Below are positions 33,993 to 42,733 of a stretch of 64,000 bases of DNA, piece by piece. The notes beneath the pieces were generated by a model, which saw only the letters and a list, made by a program, of their open reading frames with translations, was not told where the DNA came from and did no database searches. The stretch's first letter is position 1. Every line of letters starts with the position of its first letter. Position numbers and translations under genes: made by a program. The DNA is from Scatosoma sp964504025 (GTDB taxonomy: Bacteria > Bacillota > Clostridia > Christensenellales > Borkfalkiaceae): positions 1 to 64,000 of the forward strand of contig CAZDCO010000002.1 of the NCBI GenBank assembly GCA_964504025.1, in the 5' to 3' direction.

Positions 33993-34445
33993 ATGGCTAT
34001 TCGTAACGTTGTACAGGAAGGCGACGAAGTATTAAGACAAAAATGTTTCCCCGTGGAGCAGTTCGACGACGGCTTGGCGCGTTTGTTGGACGATATGTTG
34101 GACACGGTGAAGAAGGAACAGGGCGCAGGGCTTGCCGCACCCCAAGTGGGCATTTTGCGCCGCGTCGTAGTGGTGGACGTACCCGAAGGGTATTTTGAGT
34201 TCGTCAACCCCGTCATTCTCTCGCAAAAGGGAGAACAGTCGGGCTGGGAGGGCTGTCTTTCCGTTCGCGGTAAAATGGGAATGGTTTCCCGTCCGAACAA
34301 GGTGAAGATTTCCTATCAAGATAGAACGGGTGCGACGCATACGTTGCAGGCGAAAGGCTTTTTCGCACGCGCGGTTTGCCACGAACTCGATCACCTCGAC
34401 GGCGTGTTGTATATCGACCGCGCCACCCATATTCAAAAGGGCTGA
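33993..34445 (+). CDS. def: Peptide deformylase
   Basis: A 150-residue metalloenzyme that removes the formyl group from new proteins. Its three motifs are intact: GAGLAAPQVG (44-53), EGCLSV with ligand C88, and CHELDHLDG with ligands H130 and H134 and catalytic E131. The length fits the short type I enzymes. AAAGGAAGAG precedes the ATG at 33993. Its partner fmt follows, as is usual. Confidence 0.96.
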   Translation: MAIRNVVQEGDEVLRQKCFPVEQFDDGLARLLDDMLDTVKKEQGAGLAAPQVGILRRVVVVDVPEGYFEFVNPVILSQKGEQSGWEGCLSVRGKMGMVSRPNKVKISYQDRTGATHTLQAKGFFARAVCHELDHLDGVLYIDRATHIQKG

Positions 34446-34476
34446 TCGTTCGCCCTCAGTCAAGGAGTAAACGGAT

Positions 34477-35433
34477 ATGAAGATAGTATATGCAGGCACG
34501 CCCGATTTTGCCGTACCGCCCTTGGAAGCGATTTTGCAAAGCGGCGAGCATACCGTCGTCGGCGTGATTACGCAAGAGGATAAACCGCAGGGCAGAAAGG
34601 GAATCGTTACGCCGCCGCCCGTCAAAGTTGCGGCGGAAAAATACGGCTTGCCCGTGTTGCAGGCGGCGCGTTTGCGCGATCGTTGCGACGAAGTGCGCGC
34701 ACTCGGCGGCGATTGTATGGTTACTTGCGCGTACGGACAAATTTTAACGCGGGAACTGTTAGACTGTTTTCCGCGCGGCGTATACAATATCCACGCAGGC
34801 TTGTTGCCGCAATACCGCGGCGCGTCCCCGATCCAAAGCTGCATTTTGTACGGGGAAAGTAAGACGGGTATTTCCGTGATGAAGACGGACGTCGGGCTGG
34901 ATACGGGGGATATCGTATGCGTGGACGAAACGGAGATTCTGCCGAACGAAACGTACGGCGAACTGTCCGAACGCCTGTCCGCAATCGGTGCGAAAACGAT
35001 CGTGAAAGCGTTACGGGCAATCGAGGACGGAAGCGCGACGCTGACGAAACAGGGCGAAGCAGGCGCGGCGACCGTGCGAAAAATCAACAAGGAACACGCG
35101 CAAATCGACTTCTCCAAACGTGCGGAAGAGATCGTGCGCTTGGTGCGAGCCATGAACCCGTCGCCCGTGGCGTACGCCGTACTCAACGGCGGTAAAATCA
35201 ACGTATACCGTGCGGAGTGCGCGACGTTGACGGAGGAAGAGAACGGCGCATTGTTGGCGGCGAAGATCGGCGAAGTGCTGTCCGATAAGCCGAAACGCGG
35301 CTTGCTTGTCAAGTGCGCGGACGGCGCGGTGAAGTTGACGCAGTTGCAACCGTCGGGCGGTAAGCTGATGTCGGGAAACGATTTCGTCAACGGTAGAAAG
35401 GCGCAAAAAGGGCAGGTCTTTTATGCTGAGTAA
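34477..35433 (+). CDS. fmt: Methionyl-tRNA formyltransferase
   Basis: A 318-residue enzyme that formylates initiator Met-tRNA. AGTPDFAVPPLEA is at the start and the catalytic NIHAGLLPQYRGASPI block near 105-120. The formyl-tetrahydrofolate site DTGDIV is near 143, and a C-terminal OB-like domain (about 205-318) binds tRNA. A glycine replaces the usual serine in the HASLLP motif (HAGLLP). AAGGAG precedes the ATG. It overlaps rsmB by 11 nt. Confidence 0.95.
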   Translation: MKIVYAGTPDFAVPPLEAILQSGEHTVVGVITQEDKPQGRKGIVTPPPVKVAAEKYGLPVLQAARLRDRCDEVRALGGDCMVTCAYGQILTRELLDCFPRGVYNIHAGLLPQYRGASPIQSCILYGESKTGISVMKTDVGLDTGDIVCVDETEILPNETYGELSERLSAIGAKTIVKALRAIEDGSATLTKQGEAGAATVRKINKEHAQIDFSKRAEEIVRLVRAMNPSPVAYAVLNGGKINVYRAECATLTEEENGALLAAKIGEVLSDKPKRGLLVKCADGAVKLTQLQPSGGKLMSGNDFVNGRKAQKGQVFYAE

Positions 35434-36664
35434 CCCCGTTTACGATCCCTATCAAATTTTAACGAAAGTCTATTCGGACGGGGCGCACCTCAAACAGGCG
35501 ATCGCCGATACGTATATCGAAGAACAGTACCGCCAACGCACGGTCAAGATCGTGTACGGCGTGTTGGAAAACGACGGCTATTTTGAATTTTGTATTCGGC
35601 ATTACGCGCCGAAAGCCCCGAAACTCGCCGTGCGTATTCTGTTGAAGATTGCCTTGTATATGTTGCTTTTTATGGACAAAAAGCGGTATATGGTTACCGA
35701 TTGCGCCGTAACGCTGTGTAAAAAACTCGGCAAGGGCGGCGTGAGCGGATTTGTCAACGCCTTCTTGCGCCGTTTCGACGAAGCGGAAGTGCGCGCCGCG
35801 TTACCCGAAGGGGACGAGGGCGAGGCGATCGAGTTGTCCTATCCCTATTTTGCCTATCGCGCGTTGAAGCAGGAATACGGCGAGCGCGCGTACGCCGTGG
35901 CGGCGGCAAAGTCGAAAGGGGTATCGGTGCGCTTCGTGCGCGACGCGGAACGGTACGCCGATCGCGAACGGATAGAAACTCCCTTTTCCAAAACGTACGG
36001 GCAGTATATTTTCCCGAACTTTACGAGGGACGAATGGTTCGACGAGGGCGCGTATACCTTTCAATCGGTGGGAAGCATCGCAATTTGCGACGCCGTGTTG
36101 CCCTGCGAGCGGTTGTTGGACGCGTGCGCCGCGCCCGGCGGTAAGTCGGTGCTGTTGGCGCAAAAATGCAAGAGCGTTACTTCGTTTGAGTTGCACCCTC
36201 ATCGCGTTTCGTTGATTACGCAATATAAAACGCGTATGGGCGCGGAGAATATTACGGAATTGCAAAAGGATAGCGCGGTATACGACGAACGGTACGCGGA
36301 AGCGTTCGACGGCGTGTTGTGCGACGTGCCTTGTTCGGGCTTCGGTACGGTGAGTGAAAACCCCGATATTAAATTGACGAAGCGCGCGGAGGACGTCGTC
36401 GCGCTGACGAAAACGCAACGGGAGATTTTGCGCGCTTGCGCGAACTACGTGAAGCGCGGTGGCTATTTGTATTATTCGACTTGTTCGGTATTCGAGGCGG
36501 AGAACGATAAGACGGTGGAAGCGTTTTTGGCGGAGCATGCCGACTTCGTCGCGGAGGGAATCGACAGCCCTTTGCCACACGAGAAAAAACGTTGCGGATT
36601 GCAATTTTTACCCGATACCGCCTACGGCGCGGGATTTTACGTTGCGAGATTGAAACGCATATGA
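35423..36664 (+). CDS. rsmB: RsmB-type 16S rRNA m5C methyltransferase
   Basis: A 413-residue protein with an N-terminal NusB-like helical domain (about 1-130) and a C-terminal SAM methyltransferase of the NOL1/NOP2/Sun family. The SAM loop is DACAAPGGKS near 232. The two catalytic cysteines are in CDVPCSGFG near 293-301 and YYSTCSVFE near 350. E. coli RsmB makes m5C967 in 16S rRNA. It overlaps fmt by 11 nt and rlmN by 4 nt (ATGA). Confidence 0.92.
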   Translation: MLSNPVYDPYQILTKVYSDGAHLKQAIADTYIEEQYRQRTVKIVYGVLENDGYFEFCIRHYAPKAPKLAVRILLKIALYMLLFMDKKRYMVTDCAVTLCKKLGKGGVSGFVNAFLRRFDEAEVRAALPEGDEGEAIELSYPYFAYRALKQEYGERAYAVAAAKSKGVSVRFVRDAERYADRERIETPFSKTYGQYIFPNFTRDEWFDEGAYTFQSVGSIAICDAVLPCERLLDACAAPGGKSVLLAQKCKSVTSFELHPHRVSLITQYKTRMGAENITELQKDSAVYDERYAEAFDGVLCDVPCSGFGTVSENPDIKLTKRAEDVVALTKTQREILRACANYVKRGGYLYYSTCSVFEAENDKTVEAFLAEHADFVAEGIDSPLPHEKKRCGLQFLPDTAYGAGFYVARLKRI

Positions 36665-37728
36665 AGAAGATTTTACAAGATTTATCGTTAGAAGAAATAG
36701 AAACGCTCGTAGCGGAAACGGGCGAAAAACGTTTCCGCGCCAAACAGCTGTACGAGGGTTTGACGCAGGGGAAGTCGATATCGAATATATCCTCTTTGCC
36801 CAAAGCGTTCAAGGAAACGTTGTGCGAACGATTCGAGGACGAGCCGGTGCGGATCAAGGAGACCTTCTATTCCGCCGACGGCACGGAAAAATATTTGTTC
36901 GAACTCGCCGACGGCAACCTCGTCGAGGGCGTGTTGATGAAGTATAAATACGGCTATACGCAATGCGTATCCACGCAAGTGGGCTGCCGTATGGGGTGTA
37001 AATTTTGCGCTTCGACGTTGAACGGACTGATCCGTAACCTGACGTCGGGAGAGATATTGTCGCAAATTTTGTTGGTGAACGCGTTGCATAAAAACGAAGC
37101 GACGGGCAGCGGCGGCGAGAAACGCGCTGTAACGAACGTCGTGTTGATGGGCAGCGGCGAGCCGTTGGACAATTATCAAGAGGTATTGACCTTTTTACGG
37201 CACGTAACGTCGCCGACGGGGCTGGGAATCAGCGCGCGCAATATTTCCCTTTCCACCTGCGGTATCGTACCGAAAATGTACGATTTGGCAAACAGCGGGT
37301 TGCCGATCAATTTGACGGTATCCTTGCACGCGACGGACGACGAAACGCGCGCGAGAGTGATGCCCGTAGCCAAGGCGTATAAGATAGAGGAAATCTTGAA
37401 AGCCTGTCAATATTTTTTTGAGAAAACGGGTAGACGGTACTATTTCGAGTATACGTTGATCGACGGGGAAAATTGCGACGAGGCGCACGCGGAGGCGTTG
37501 ATTCGGCTGTTGAAAGGCAAGCCCTGCCACGTCAATTTGATCCGCTTGAACGAAGTGAAAGAGCGTACCCTCAAAGCTCTCGGCGACAAGGCGGCGTATC
37601 GGTTTTTGGGCAAGTTGGAAAAGGGCGGCTTATCCGCTACCCTCCGTAGACAAATCGGCGTGGATATCGGCGGCGCGTGCGGTCAGTTGCGCGCGCAATA
37701 TATCGAACGCACGGAAGAAGAAAAATAA
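36661..37728 (+). CDS. rlmN: Dual-specificity RNA methyltransferase RlmN
   Basis: A 355-residue radical SAM enzyme that makes m2A in 23S rRNA (A2503) and some tRNAs. The iron-sulfur ligands are C109, C113 and C116 (GCRMGCKFC). The second catalytic cysteine is in GGACGQL near the C-terminus, and GEPLDNY near 165 and LHATDDETR near 222 are typical. The ATG at 36661 overlaps the rsmB stop as ATGA and is preferred to an upstream in-frame start. In most Bacillota a PP2C phosphatase, a PASTA kinase and rsgA come next; here rpe follows directly. Confidence 0.95.
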   Translation: MKKILQDLSLEEIETLVAETGEKRFRAKQLYEGLTQGKSISNISSLPKAFKETLCERFEDEPVRIKETFYSADGTEKYLFELADGNLVEGVLMKYKYGYTQCVSTQVGCRMGCKFCASTLNGLIRNLTSGEILSQILLVNALHKNEATGSGGEKRAVTNVVLMGSGEPLDNYQEVLTFLRHVTSPTGLGISARNISLSTCGIVPKMYDLANSGLPINLTVSLHATDDETRARVMPVAKAYKIEEILKACQYFFEKTGRRYYFEYTLIDGENCDEAHAEALIRLLKGKPCHVNLIRLNEVKERTLKALGDKAAYRFLGKLEKGGLSATLRRQIGVDIGGACGQLRAQYIERTEEEK

Positions 37729-37771
37729 AAAATAATATACTTATACTATATAAGGAAGAGAGGAACGGTTT

Positions 37772-38425
37772 ATGAACAATACGAAAATTGCTCCGTCCAT
37801 TTTATCGGCGGACTTTTCAAAGATGGGCGAGGAGATTCGTTCGCTGGAAGAAAACGGCGCGGACGTAATTCACTGCGACGTGATGGACGGCGTATTCGTC
37901 AACAACATCACGTTCGGCATTAAGATGGTGGAGGATATTCGGAAGCACACGAAACTCCCCCTCGATTGTCATTTGATGATCGTCCACCCCGAAAAATACG
38001 TGGAGAGATTTGCAAAGGCAGGCGCGGATATTATCACCGTGCATTACGAAGCGTGCCAAGACAACCTCAAAGATGTGCTGGAACAGATCCGCGCGACGGG
38101 CGTGAAATGCGGTGCGGTCATCAACCCCGATACGCCCGTGGAAAAGATTGCGGACGTCGTTCCGCTTTGCGATATGGTGCTCGTGATGAGCGTGTTCCCC
38201 GGCTTCGGCGGACAAAAGTTCATTCCCGAAGCGTTGGATAAACTGCGCGAAGTGAAGAAGCTCGTAGAGGCTTGCGGTAAAGAAATCGATATCGAAATCG
38301 ACGGCGGCGTAACGACGGAGAACGCACGACTCGTGCGCGAAGCGGGCGCAAACGTAGTGGTCGCAGGAAGCGCGGTGTTTAAGGCTGCTGATCGGGCGGC
38401 GGCGATCGCGGCGTTGAAAGCGTAA
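37772..38425 (+). CDS. rpe: Ribulose-phosphate 3-epimerase
   Basis: A 217-residue TIM-barrel enzyme of the pentose phosphate pathway that interconverts ribulose 5-phosphate and xylulose 5-phosphate. Family blocks are APSILSADF (start), HCDVMDGVFVNNITFG near 33-48 with metal-binding H and D, CHLMI near 66, VMSVFPGFGGQKF near 138-150 and EIDGGV near 175. AAGGAAGAG precedes the ATG. A short A/T-rich spacer separates it from rlmN. Confidence 0.96.
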   Translation: MNNTKIAPSILSADFSKMGEEIRSLEENGADVIHCDVMDGVFVNNITFGIKMVEDIRKHTKLPLDCHLMIVHPEKYVERFAKAGADIITVHYEACQDNLKDVLEQIRATGVKCGAVINPDTPVEKIADVVPLCDMVLVMSVFPGFGGQKFIPEALDKLREVKKLVEACGKEIDIEIDGGVTTENARLVREAGANVVVAGSAVFKAADRAAAIAALKA

Positions 38426-38445
38426 AGGAGTAGGCGATAAATCGT

Positions 38446-39864
38446 ATGGTTAAAGAGAAAAAAGCGATCGATTTTACCGAGGGGAAACTCTTTTGGAAGA
38501 TCGTTTGTTTCGTGCTACCGATCGTGGCGACGAACCTTTTACAAACGCTGTATAACGCTGCCGATATGATGGTCGTCAGCCTTTCGCCCGAAGTGAACGC
38601 CGTGGGCGCAATCGGTACGACGGGCGCGTTTATCAATCTGATTTTGAACGTATTTATCGGCTTCTCTATCGGCGCAAACGTCGTCGTGGCGCGCGGAATC
38701 GGCTCGAACGATAAGGAAAAAACGCAAAACGCGGTACATACTTCCTTGTTGATGGCACTCGTGTTCGGCTTGCTGGGCTTGGTCGTCGGCTTGATCGTTT
38801 CCCGTCCCGTGCTGCAACTGATGGGCAACGAGGGCAGCTTGTTAGAGTTGTCCGTCGCGTATACCGATTGGTACTTCGTCGGCGTACCGTTCTTGGCGTT
38901 GACGAACTATTTGATCGCGATTTTCCGCGCGAAAGGGGACTCTAAAACGCCGTTGATCGTGCTGTCGTTGGCAGGCTTGCTGAACGTGGCGCTCAACCTG
39001 TTTTTCGTGCTTGTCGTCGGGCTGTCGGTAGAGGGCGTGGCGATCGCGACGTCCATTTCCAACGCGGCGTCCTTCGTCGTGTTGCTGTTAAAACTCCGTA
39101 AGGACGACGATTTTACGAAGTTTTCCTTCCGTAAGTTGAAATGGGATTTGAGCGCGATGAAAGAGATCGTCGGCGTGGGCGTGCCTGCGGCGGTGCAGGG
39201 CGCGTTGTTCTCCCTGTCGAATATGCTCATTCAATCGTCCATTTTGAAGGTAAACAACAGCCTTTGTCCGCCGAATAGCGAATATCAACCCGTCGTAAAC
39301 GGCTCGGCGGCGGCAAGCAATTTGGAAGGCTTCGTCTATACGGCGATGAACGCGGTGTATCAGGGCGCGATCACCTTTACCAGCCAAAATATGGGCGCGG
39401 ATAAACCGGAGCGCGTTCGCCCGATTATGTATAATTGCTTCTTGATTACGTCGATTATCGGCATTACGCTCGGCGCGTTCGTGTTCTTGATGCGCGCACC
39501 GCTGTTGTCGCTGTACGGCGTCGTGGACGGCGCACCGGGCAGTTTGGAAGCGGTGGCGATGGAAACGGCGACGACGCGACTGTTGTTCGAGTGTGTACCC
39601 TATTTCCTTTGCGGCATTATGGAAGTGTGCTCGGGCGTACTCCGCGGCGTGGGAAAATCGATGTTGTCTACTTTGATTTCCCTCGTAGGCGCGTGCTTGT
39701 TCCGTATCGTTTGGCTGTGGACGGTGTTCCCGTTGGACGTTACGATACGAACGATCTCGATCAGCTATCCCATTTCTTGGATATTGACGTCGTTGACGGC
39801 GTTTGCGTTTATCCTGCGTATCACCCGTCGGTTGGTGCGCTATAAGCAAAGCCGTTCCGCATAA
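38446..39864 (+). CDS. MATE-family efflux transporter
   Basis: A 472-residue membrane protein with about twelve hydrophobic segments in the two-fold MATE arrangement. TEGKLFWKIVCFVLPI at the start, VNAVGAIGTTG near 48 and ARGIGSNDKE near 85 mark the family. It is closest in style to the DinF/NorM-like exporters of Clostridia, and the substrate is unknown. A central soluble loop near 270-290 has VNNSLCPPNSEYQP, an unusual insertion between halves. It follows rpe by 20 nt and ends at a strong terminator. Confidence 0.9.
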   Translation: MVKEKKAIDFTEGKLFWKIVCFVLPIVATNLLQTLYNAADMMVVSLSPEVNAVGAIGTTGAFINLILNVFIGFSIGANVVVARGIGSNDKEKTQNAVHTSLLMALVFGLLGLVVGLIVSRPVLQLMGNEGSLLELSVAYTDWYFVGVPFLALTNYLIAIFRAKGDSKTPLIVLSLAGLLNVALNLFFVLVVGLSVEGVAIATSISNAASFVVLLLKLRKDDDFTKFSFRKLKWDLSAMKEIVGVGVPAAVQGALFSLSNMLIQSSILKVNNSLCPPNSEYQPVVNGSAAASNLEGFVYTAMNAVYQGAITFTSQNMGADKPERVRPIMYNCFLITSIIGITLGAFVFLMRAPLLSLYGVVDGAPGSLEAVAMETATTRLLFECVPYFLCGIMEVCSGVLRGVGKSMLSTLISLVGACLFRIVWLWTVFPLDVTIRTISISYPISWILTSLTAFAFILRITRRLVRYKQSRSA

Positions 39865-39870
39865 AAAACG

Positions 39871-39903
39871 AACTCCTCTCGGTAACGAGAGGAGTTTTTA
39901 TAT
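39871..39903 (+). terminator. Terminator after the MATE gene
   Basis: AACTCCTCTC pairs with GAGAGGAGTT around GGTAAC, followed by TTTATA. It closes the long operon from yicC. Confidence 0.9.
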
Positions 39904-40024
39904 ATAGCGGCTAAAATCGCCGTTTTACGGGCGTAGCAACGACGATTGCGATTGTCTTCGTGCGTTGTCCGTAGAACGAACAACAACGCCGTTTTACGAG
40001 GCGTACGGCGCGAAAAATGGTATG

Positions 40025-40063
40025 AAAAAATATCCCCGACGAACAATCGAGGATATTTTCATT
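40025..40063 (-). terminator. Terminator of rpmB
   Basis: On the minus strand AAAATATCCTCGA pairs with TCGGGGATATTTTTT (one wobble). It lies 23 bp past the rpmB stop. Confidence 0.85.
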
Positions 40064-40085
40064 CTACCGATAATAGGGGAAAGCG

Positions 40086-40271
40086 TCAGTCTGCCTTTTT
40101 CAGCGTTCTGATGCATCTCGCGCAAACGTAGCCGTTCGTTTCCTTACCGTTTTCAACGTAGGATACTTTTTGTACGTTTACCTTAAAGGTTCTTCTCGTT
40201 TTACGGTTAGAGTGGCTTACGTTGTTGCCGCTTGCTTGACCTTTACCGCAAATATTGCATACTCTCGACAT
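40086..40271 (-). CDS. rpmB: 50S ribosomal protein L28
   Basis: A 61-residue L28 (MSRVCNICGKG, GNNVSHSNRKTRRTFKVN, ARCIRTLKKA). The cysteine pairs CNIC (5-8) and CARC near 50 make it the zinc-binding form. GGAGGTG precedes the ATG. It is divergent from the Asp23 gene, an arrangement common in Bacillota. The A/T-rich 40272-40457 interval must hold its promoter, but I cannot pick boxes with confidence. Confidence 0.96.
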   Translation of the reverse strand: MSRVCNICGKGQASGNNVSHSNRKTRRTFKVNVQKVSYVENGKETNGYVCARCIRTLKKAD

Positions 40272-40457
40272 ATTGACACCTCCGATTTGGGATAAATTTT
40301 TCTTTTTTCATAATTTTTTCGCGTGCAAAACGCACGACGGGAAGCCGTGTGTTCTAAACAGCATAAATAATATATCATTTTTAATAAGAAAAATCAATCA
40401 AAAATGCGCCTAAAAAAACAAAAAATAAAAAATATTCCGTTTTTTTTGTAAAAGTAC

Positions 40458-40486
40458 TTGCAAAATAGCGTAAAATGTTGTACAAT
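40458..40486 (+). promoter_or_regulatory. Promoter of the Asp23 gene
   Basis: TTGCAA and TACAAT with a 17-bp spacer, 24 bp before the ATG. Confidence 0.75.
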
Positions 40487-40509
40487 GAAAACGTATTTGG
40501 AGAAAGATT

Positions 40510-40860
40510 ATGTCAGTTACTACAAATAATGCCTACGGAAAAATATCCATATCGGACCTTGCGATCGCCAAGGTGGCTTCGCATACCGCCGTTGAATCGT
40601 ACGGTATCGTGGAGATGGTTTCTCACCGTTTCACCGACAGCATTGCGTTGTTGATGAAGAAAAACGCAGGCGGCAAGGGTATCAAGGTAACTACCTCCGG
40701 TAACAGAATTTATATCGACGTATACGTCATGGTGAAATACGGCGTGTCGATCATCGCCGTAGCCGAATCGTTGAAAGAAGCTATCAAATATAAAGTGGAA
40801 GCGTTTACAGGTATGATCGTAGATACCGTCAACGTCAACGTAATAGGCGTCAAGCTGTAA
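40510..40860 (+). CDS. Asp23/Gls24 (YloU-like) family protein
   Basis: A 116-residue protein of the Asp23/Gls24 family (GKISISDLAIAKVASHTAVESYGIVEM start, VYVMVKYGVSI and the repeated VNVNVIGVKL end). Members are small envelope-stress or membrane-associated proteins without known catalysis. It sits immediately before the DAK2/FakA-like gene, as yloU precedes yloV in B. subtilis. A GGAGAAAG site precedes the ATG. Confidence 0.92.
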   Translation: MSVTTNNAYGKISISDLAIAKVASHTAVESYGIVEMVSHRFTDSIALLMKKNAGGKGIKVTTSGNRIYIDVYVMVKYGVSIIAVAESLKEAIKYKVEAFTGMIVDTVNVNVIGVKL

Positions 40861-40866
40861 TTTTCC

Positions 40867-40897
40867 GACGCAGAGCTGTTTTTGCCTGCGTCTTTTT
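40867..40897 (+). terminator. Terminator or attenuator between Asp23 and the DAK2 gene
   Basis: GACGCAG pairs with CTGCGTC around a 12-nt loop, followed by TTTTT. Confidence 0.75.
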
Positions 40898-40984
40898 GCG
40901 TGGCAGCCTTCTTTTTCTCTGTCAGGCGTTTCTCGCCGCGGGCGTGCTGCACCATTTTTACCATACTTATAAGGAGCATATCTT

Positions 40985-42628
40985 ATGCATAAAACGATAA
41001 CGAGCACCGAGTTTAGAAAAATGATTTTAGTGGGTGCAAAACAATTAGAAAATAACCGCGCCAAAGTCGACGCGTTAAACGTATTCCCCGTTCCCGACGG
41101 CGATACGGGTACGAATATGTCTTTGACTATGCAATCTGCCGTGAAAGAGTTGACGGCTTGCCCTTCCAACGCCTTTTCCGAAATTTGCGGCAGCGTTTCC
41201 AAAGGTGCGTTGCGCGGCGCGAGAGGAAACTCCGGCGTTATCTTATCGCAAATTTTGAAGGGTATTTGTTCGGTACTTGGCAAATGCGAAAAAGAGGCGG
41301 ACACGAAGACGTTTGCCAAGGCGATGCAAGAGGGTACGAAAATTGCGTACAGTGCGGTATCTATCCCCAAAGAAGGTACGATTTTGACCGTTATCCGCAT
41401 GATGAGCGAACACGCGGTGAAAGTTGCCAACAAGAAAAAGAACTTTGAAGAATTTTTCGAAGACGTGATCGCGGAGGGCGAAAAGGCGTTGGCGCTCACC
41501 CCCGAACTGTTGCCCGTTTTGAAAAAGGCAGGCGTCGTCGATTCGGGCGGCGTAGGCTTGATGACGATTATCAAAGGTTTCGCTTACGAATTGACGGGTG
41601 AAGAGATTGCGGATAGTATCACCGAAGCGACCGCACCGCAAAACGATTCCGAATTTGGAGATAACTCCGATATTATCAATATGGAACTCGGCGAGATCGA
41701 ATACGCCTACTGTACCGAATTTTTCATTATCAATATGAAAAAGAGTACCACCCTTTCGGCAATCGACCGTTTGCGCGAGCGTTTGATGACGATCGGCGAC
41801 AGCGTCATTTGTATCGGCGACCTCGATTTGGTAAAAGTGCACGTCCATACGAACCAACCGGGCAAAGCGTTGACGTACGCGTTGGAACTCGGTGAGTTGG
41901 ACAGACCGAAAATTGAAAATATGTTGGAACAAAACCGTCAGATCCGCGCGAAACTCGAAGCGGAGAAGAAAGAAATGGGTATGTTGTCCATTTGTACGGG
42001 TACGGGACTTGCCGACATCTTCCGCGACCTTTCCGTGGATAAAGTGATCGAAGGCGGACAAACGATGAACCCCAGCGCGAGCGACATCGCGACGGCGGCG
42101 CAAAAGATCAACGCGGAACACGTGTTCATCTTCCCCAACAACAAAAATATTATCTTGGCGGCGGAACAAGCGAAGAACTTGGTAGAGAACAAGACGCTGC
42201 ACGTCATTCCCACCAAAAACGTACCGCAAGGCTTTGCCGCGGCGTTGGAATTCAACCCCGAAGCTACGGCGGAAGAAAACAAGACGAATATGATCCACGC
42301 GCTCGATAACGTGAAAGCGGGACAGGTAACGTACGCCGTGCGTAACACCTCTTTGAACGGCTTCTCGATCAAGGAAGGGGACATTATCGGCTTGGACGAT
42401 AAGAAAATTTTGGCAAAATCGCAAACGGTTGAAGAAACGACGTTGCGCTTGATCGCGAAGTTGAAAGAGGACTTCCACCAAATGATCACCCTCTATTACG
42501 GCGAGGACGTGAAAGAGGACGAGGCGGCGGCGCTTTGCGCGACGATCGCGGAAAAATATCCCGATTGCGACGTAGATTTCCACAACGGCGGACAATCGGT
42601 ATACTACTACATTTTATCTTTGGAATAA
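40985..42628 (+). CDS. DAK2-domain fatty acid kinase-like protein (FakA/YloV type)
   Basis: A 547-residue protein. The N-terminal kinase domain (about 1-205) has the DAK2 signature NVFPVPDGDTGTNM near 33-46 with ATP/Mg-binding aspartates, GARGNSGVILSQI near 80 and DSGGVGL near 183. A middle domain and a C-terminal DegV-like part follow. In FakA systems this kinase phosphorylates fatty acids carried by a DegV-type FakB protein. A DegV-family gene that could be such a partner is at 47254. A stretch AAGGAG lies before the ATG. recG follows, the usual order. Confidence 0.92.
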   Translation: MHKTITSTEFRKMILVGAKQLENNRAKVDALNVFPVPDGDTGTNMSLTMQSAVKELTACPSNAFSEICGSVSKGALRGARGNSGVILSQILKGICSVLGKCEKEADTKTFAKAMQEGTKIAYSAVSIPKEGTILTVIRMMSEHAVKVANKKKNFEEFFEDVIAEGEKALALTPELLPVLKKAGVVDSGGVGLMTIIKGFAYELTGEEIADSITEATAPQNDSEFGDNSDIINMELGEIEYAYCTEFFIINMKKSTTLSAIDRLRERLMTIGDSVICIGDLDLVKVHVHTNQPGKALTYALELGELDRPKIENMLEQNRQIRAKLEAEKKEMGMLSICTGTGLADIFRDLSVDKVIEGGQTMNPSASDIATAAQKINAEHVFIFPNNKNIILAAEQAKNLVENKTLHVIPTKNVPQGFAAALEFNPEATAEENKTNMIHALDNVKAGQVTYAVRNTSLNGFSIKEGDIIGLDDKKILAKSQTVEETTLRLIAKLKEDFHQMITLYYGEDVKEDEAAALCATIAEKYPDCDVDFHNGGQSVYYYILSLE

Positions 42629-42733
42629 TATTTGTATAAATTGCATAAAAATACGTATGACGGGCGGAGGAGCGGTATCGAGCTTACTCCGCTCGTGTAG
42701 TATGGCGGCGCGGTGGCAAAGGGGGCGAACGGA

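Noticed and set aside
39904..40024. Repeated CGCCGTTTTACG motif near 39916 and 39987
   Set aside because: Short and CG-rich, found also in an unrelated terminator at 62390; no structure or spacing supports a function.
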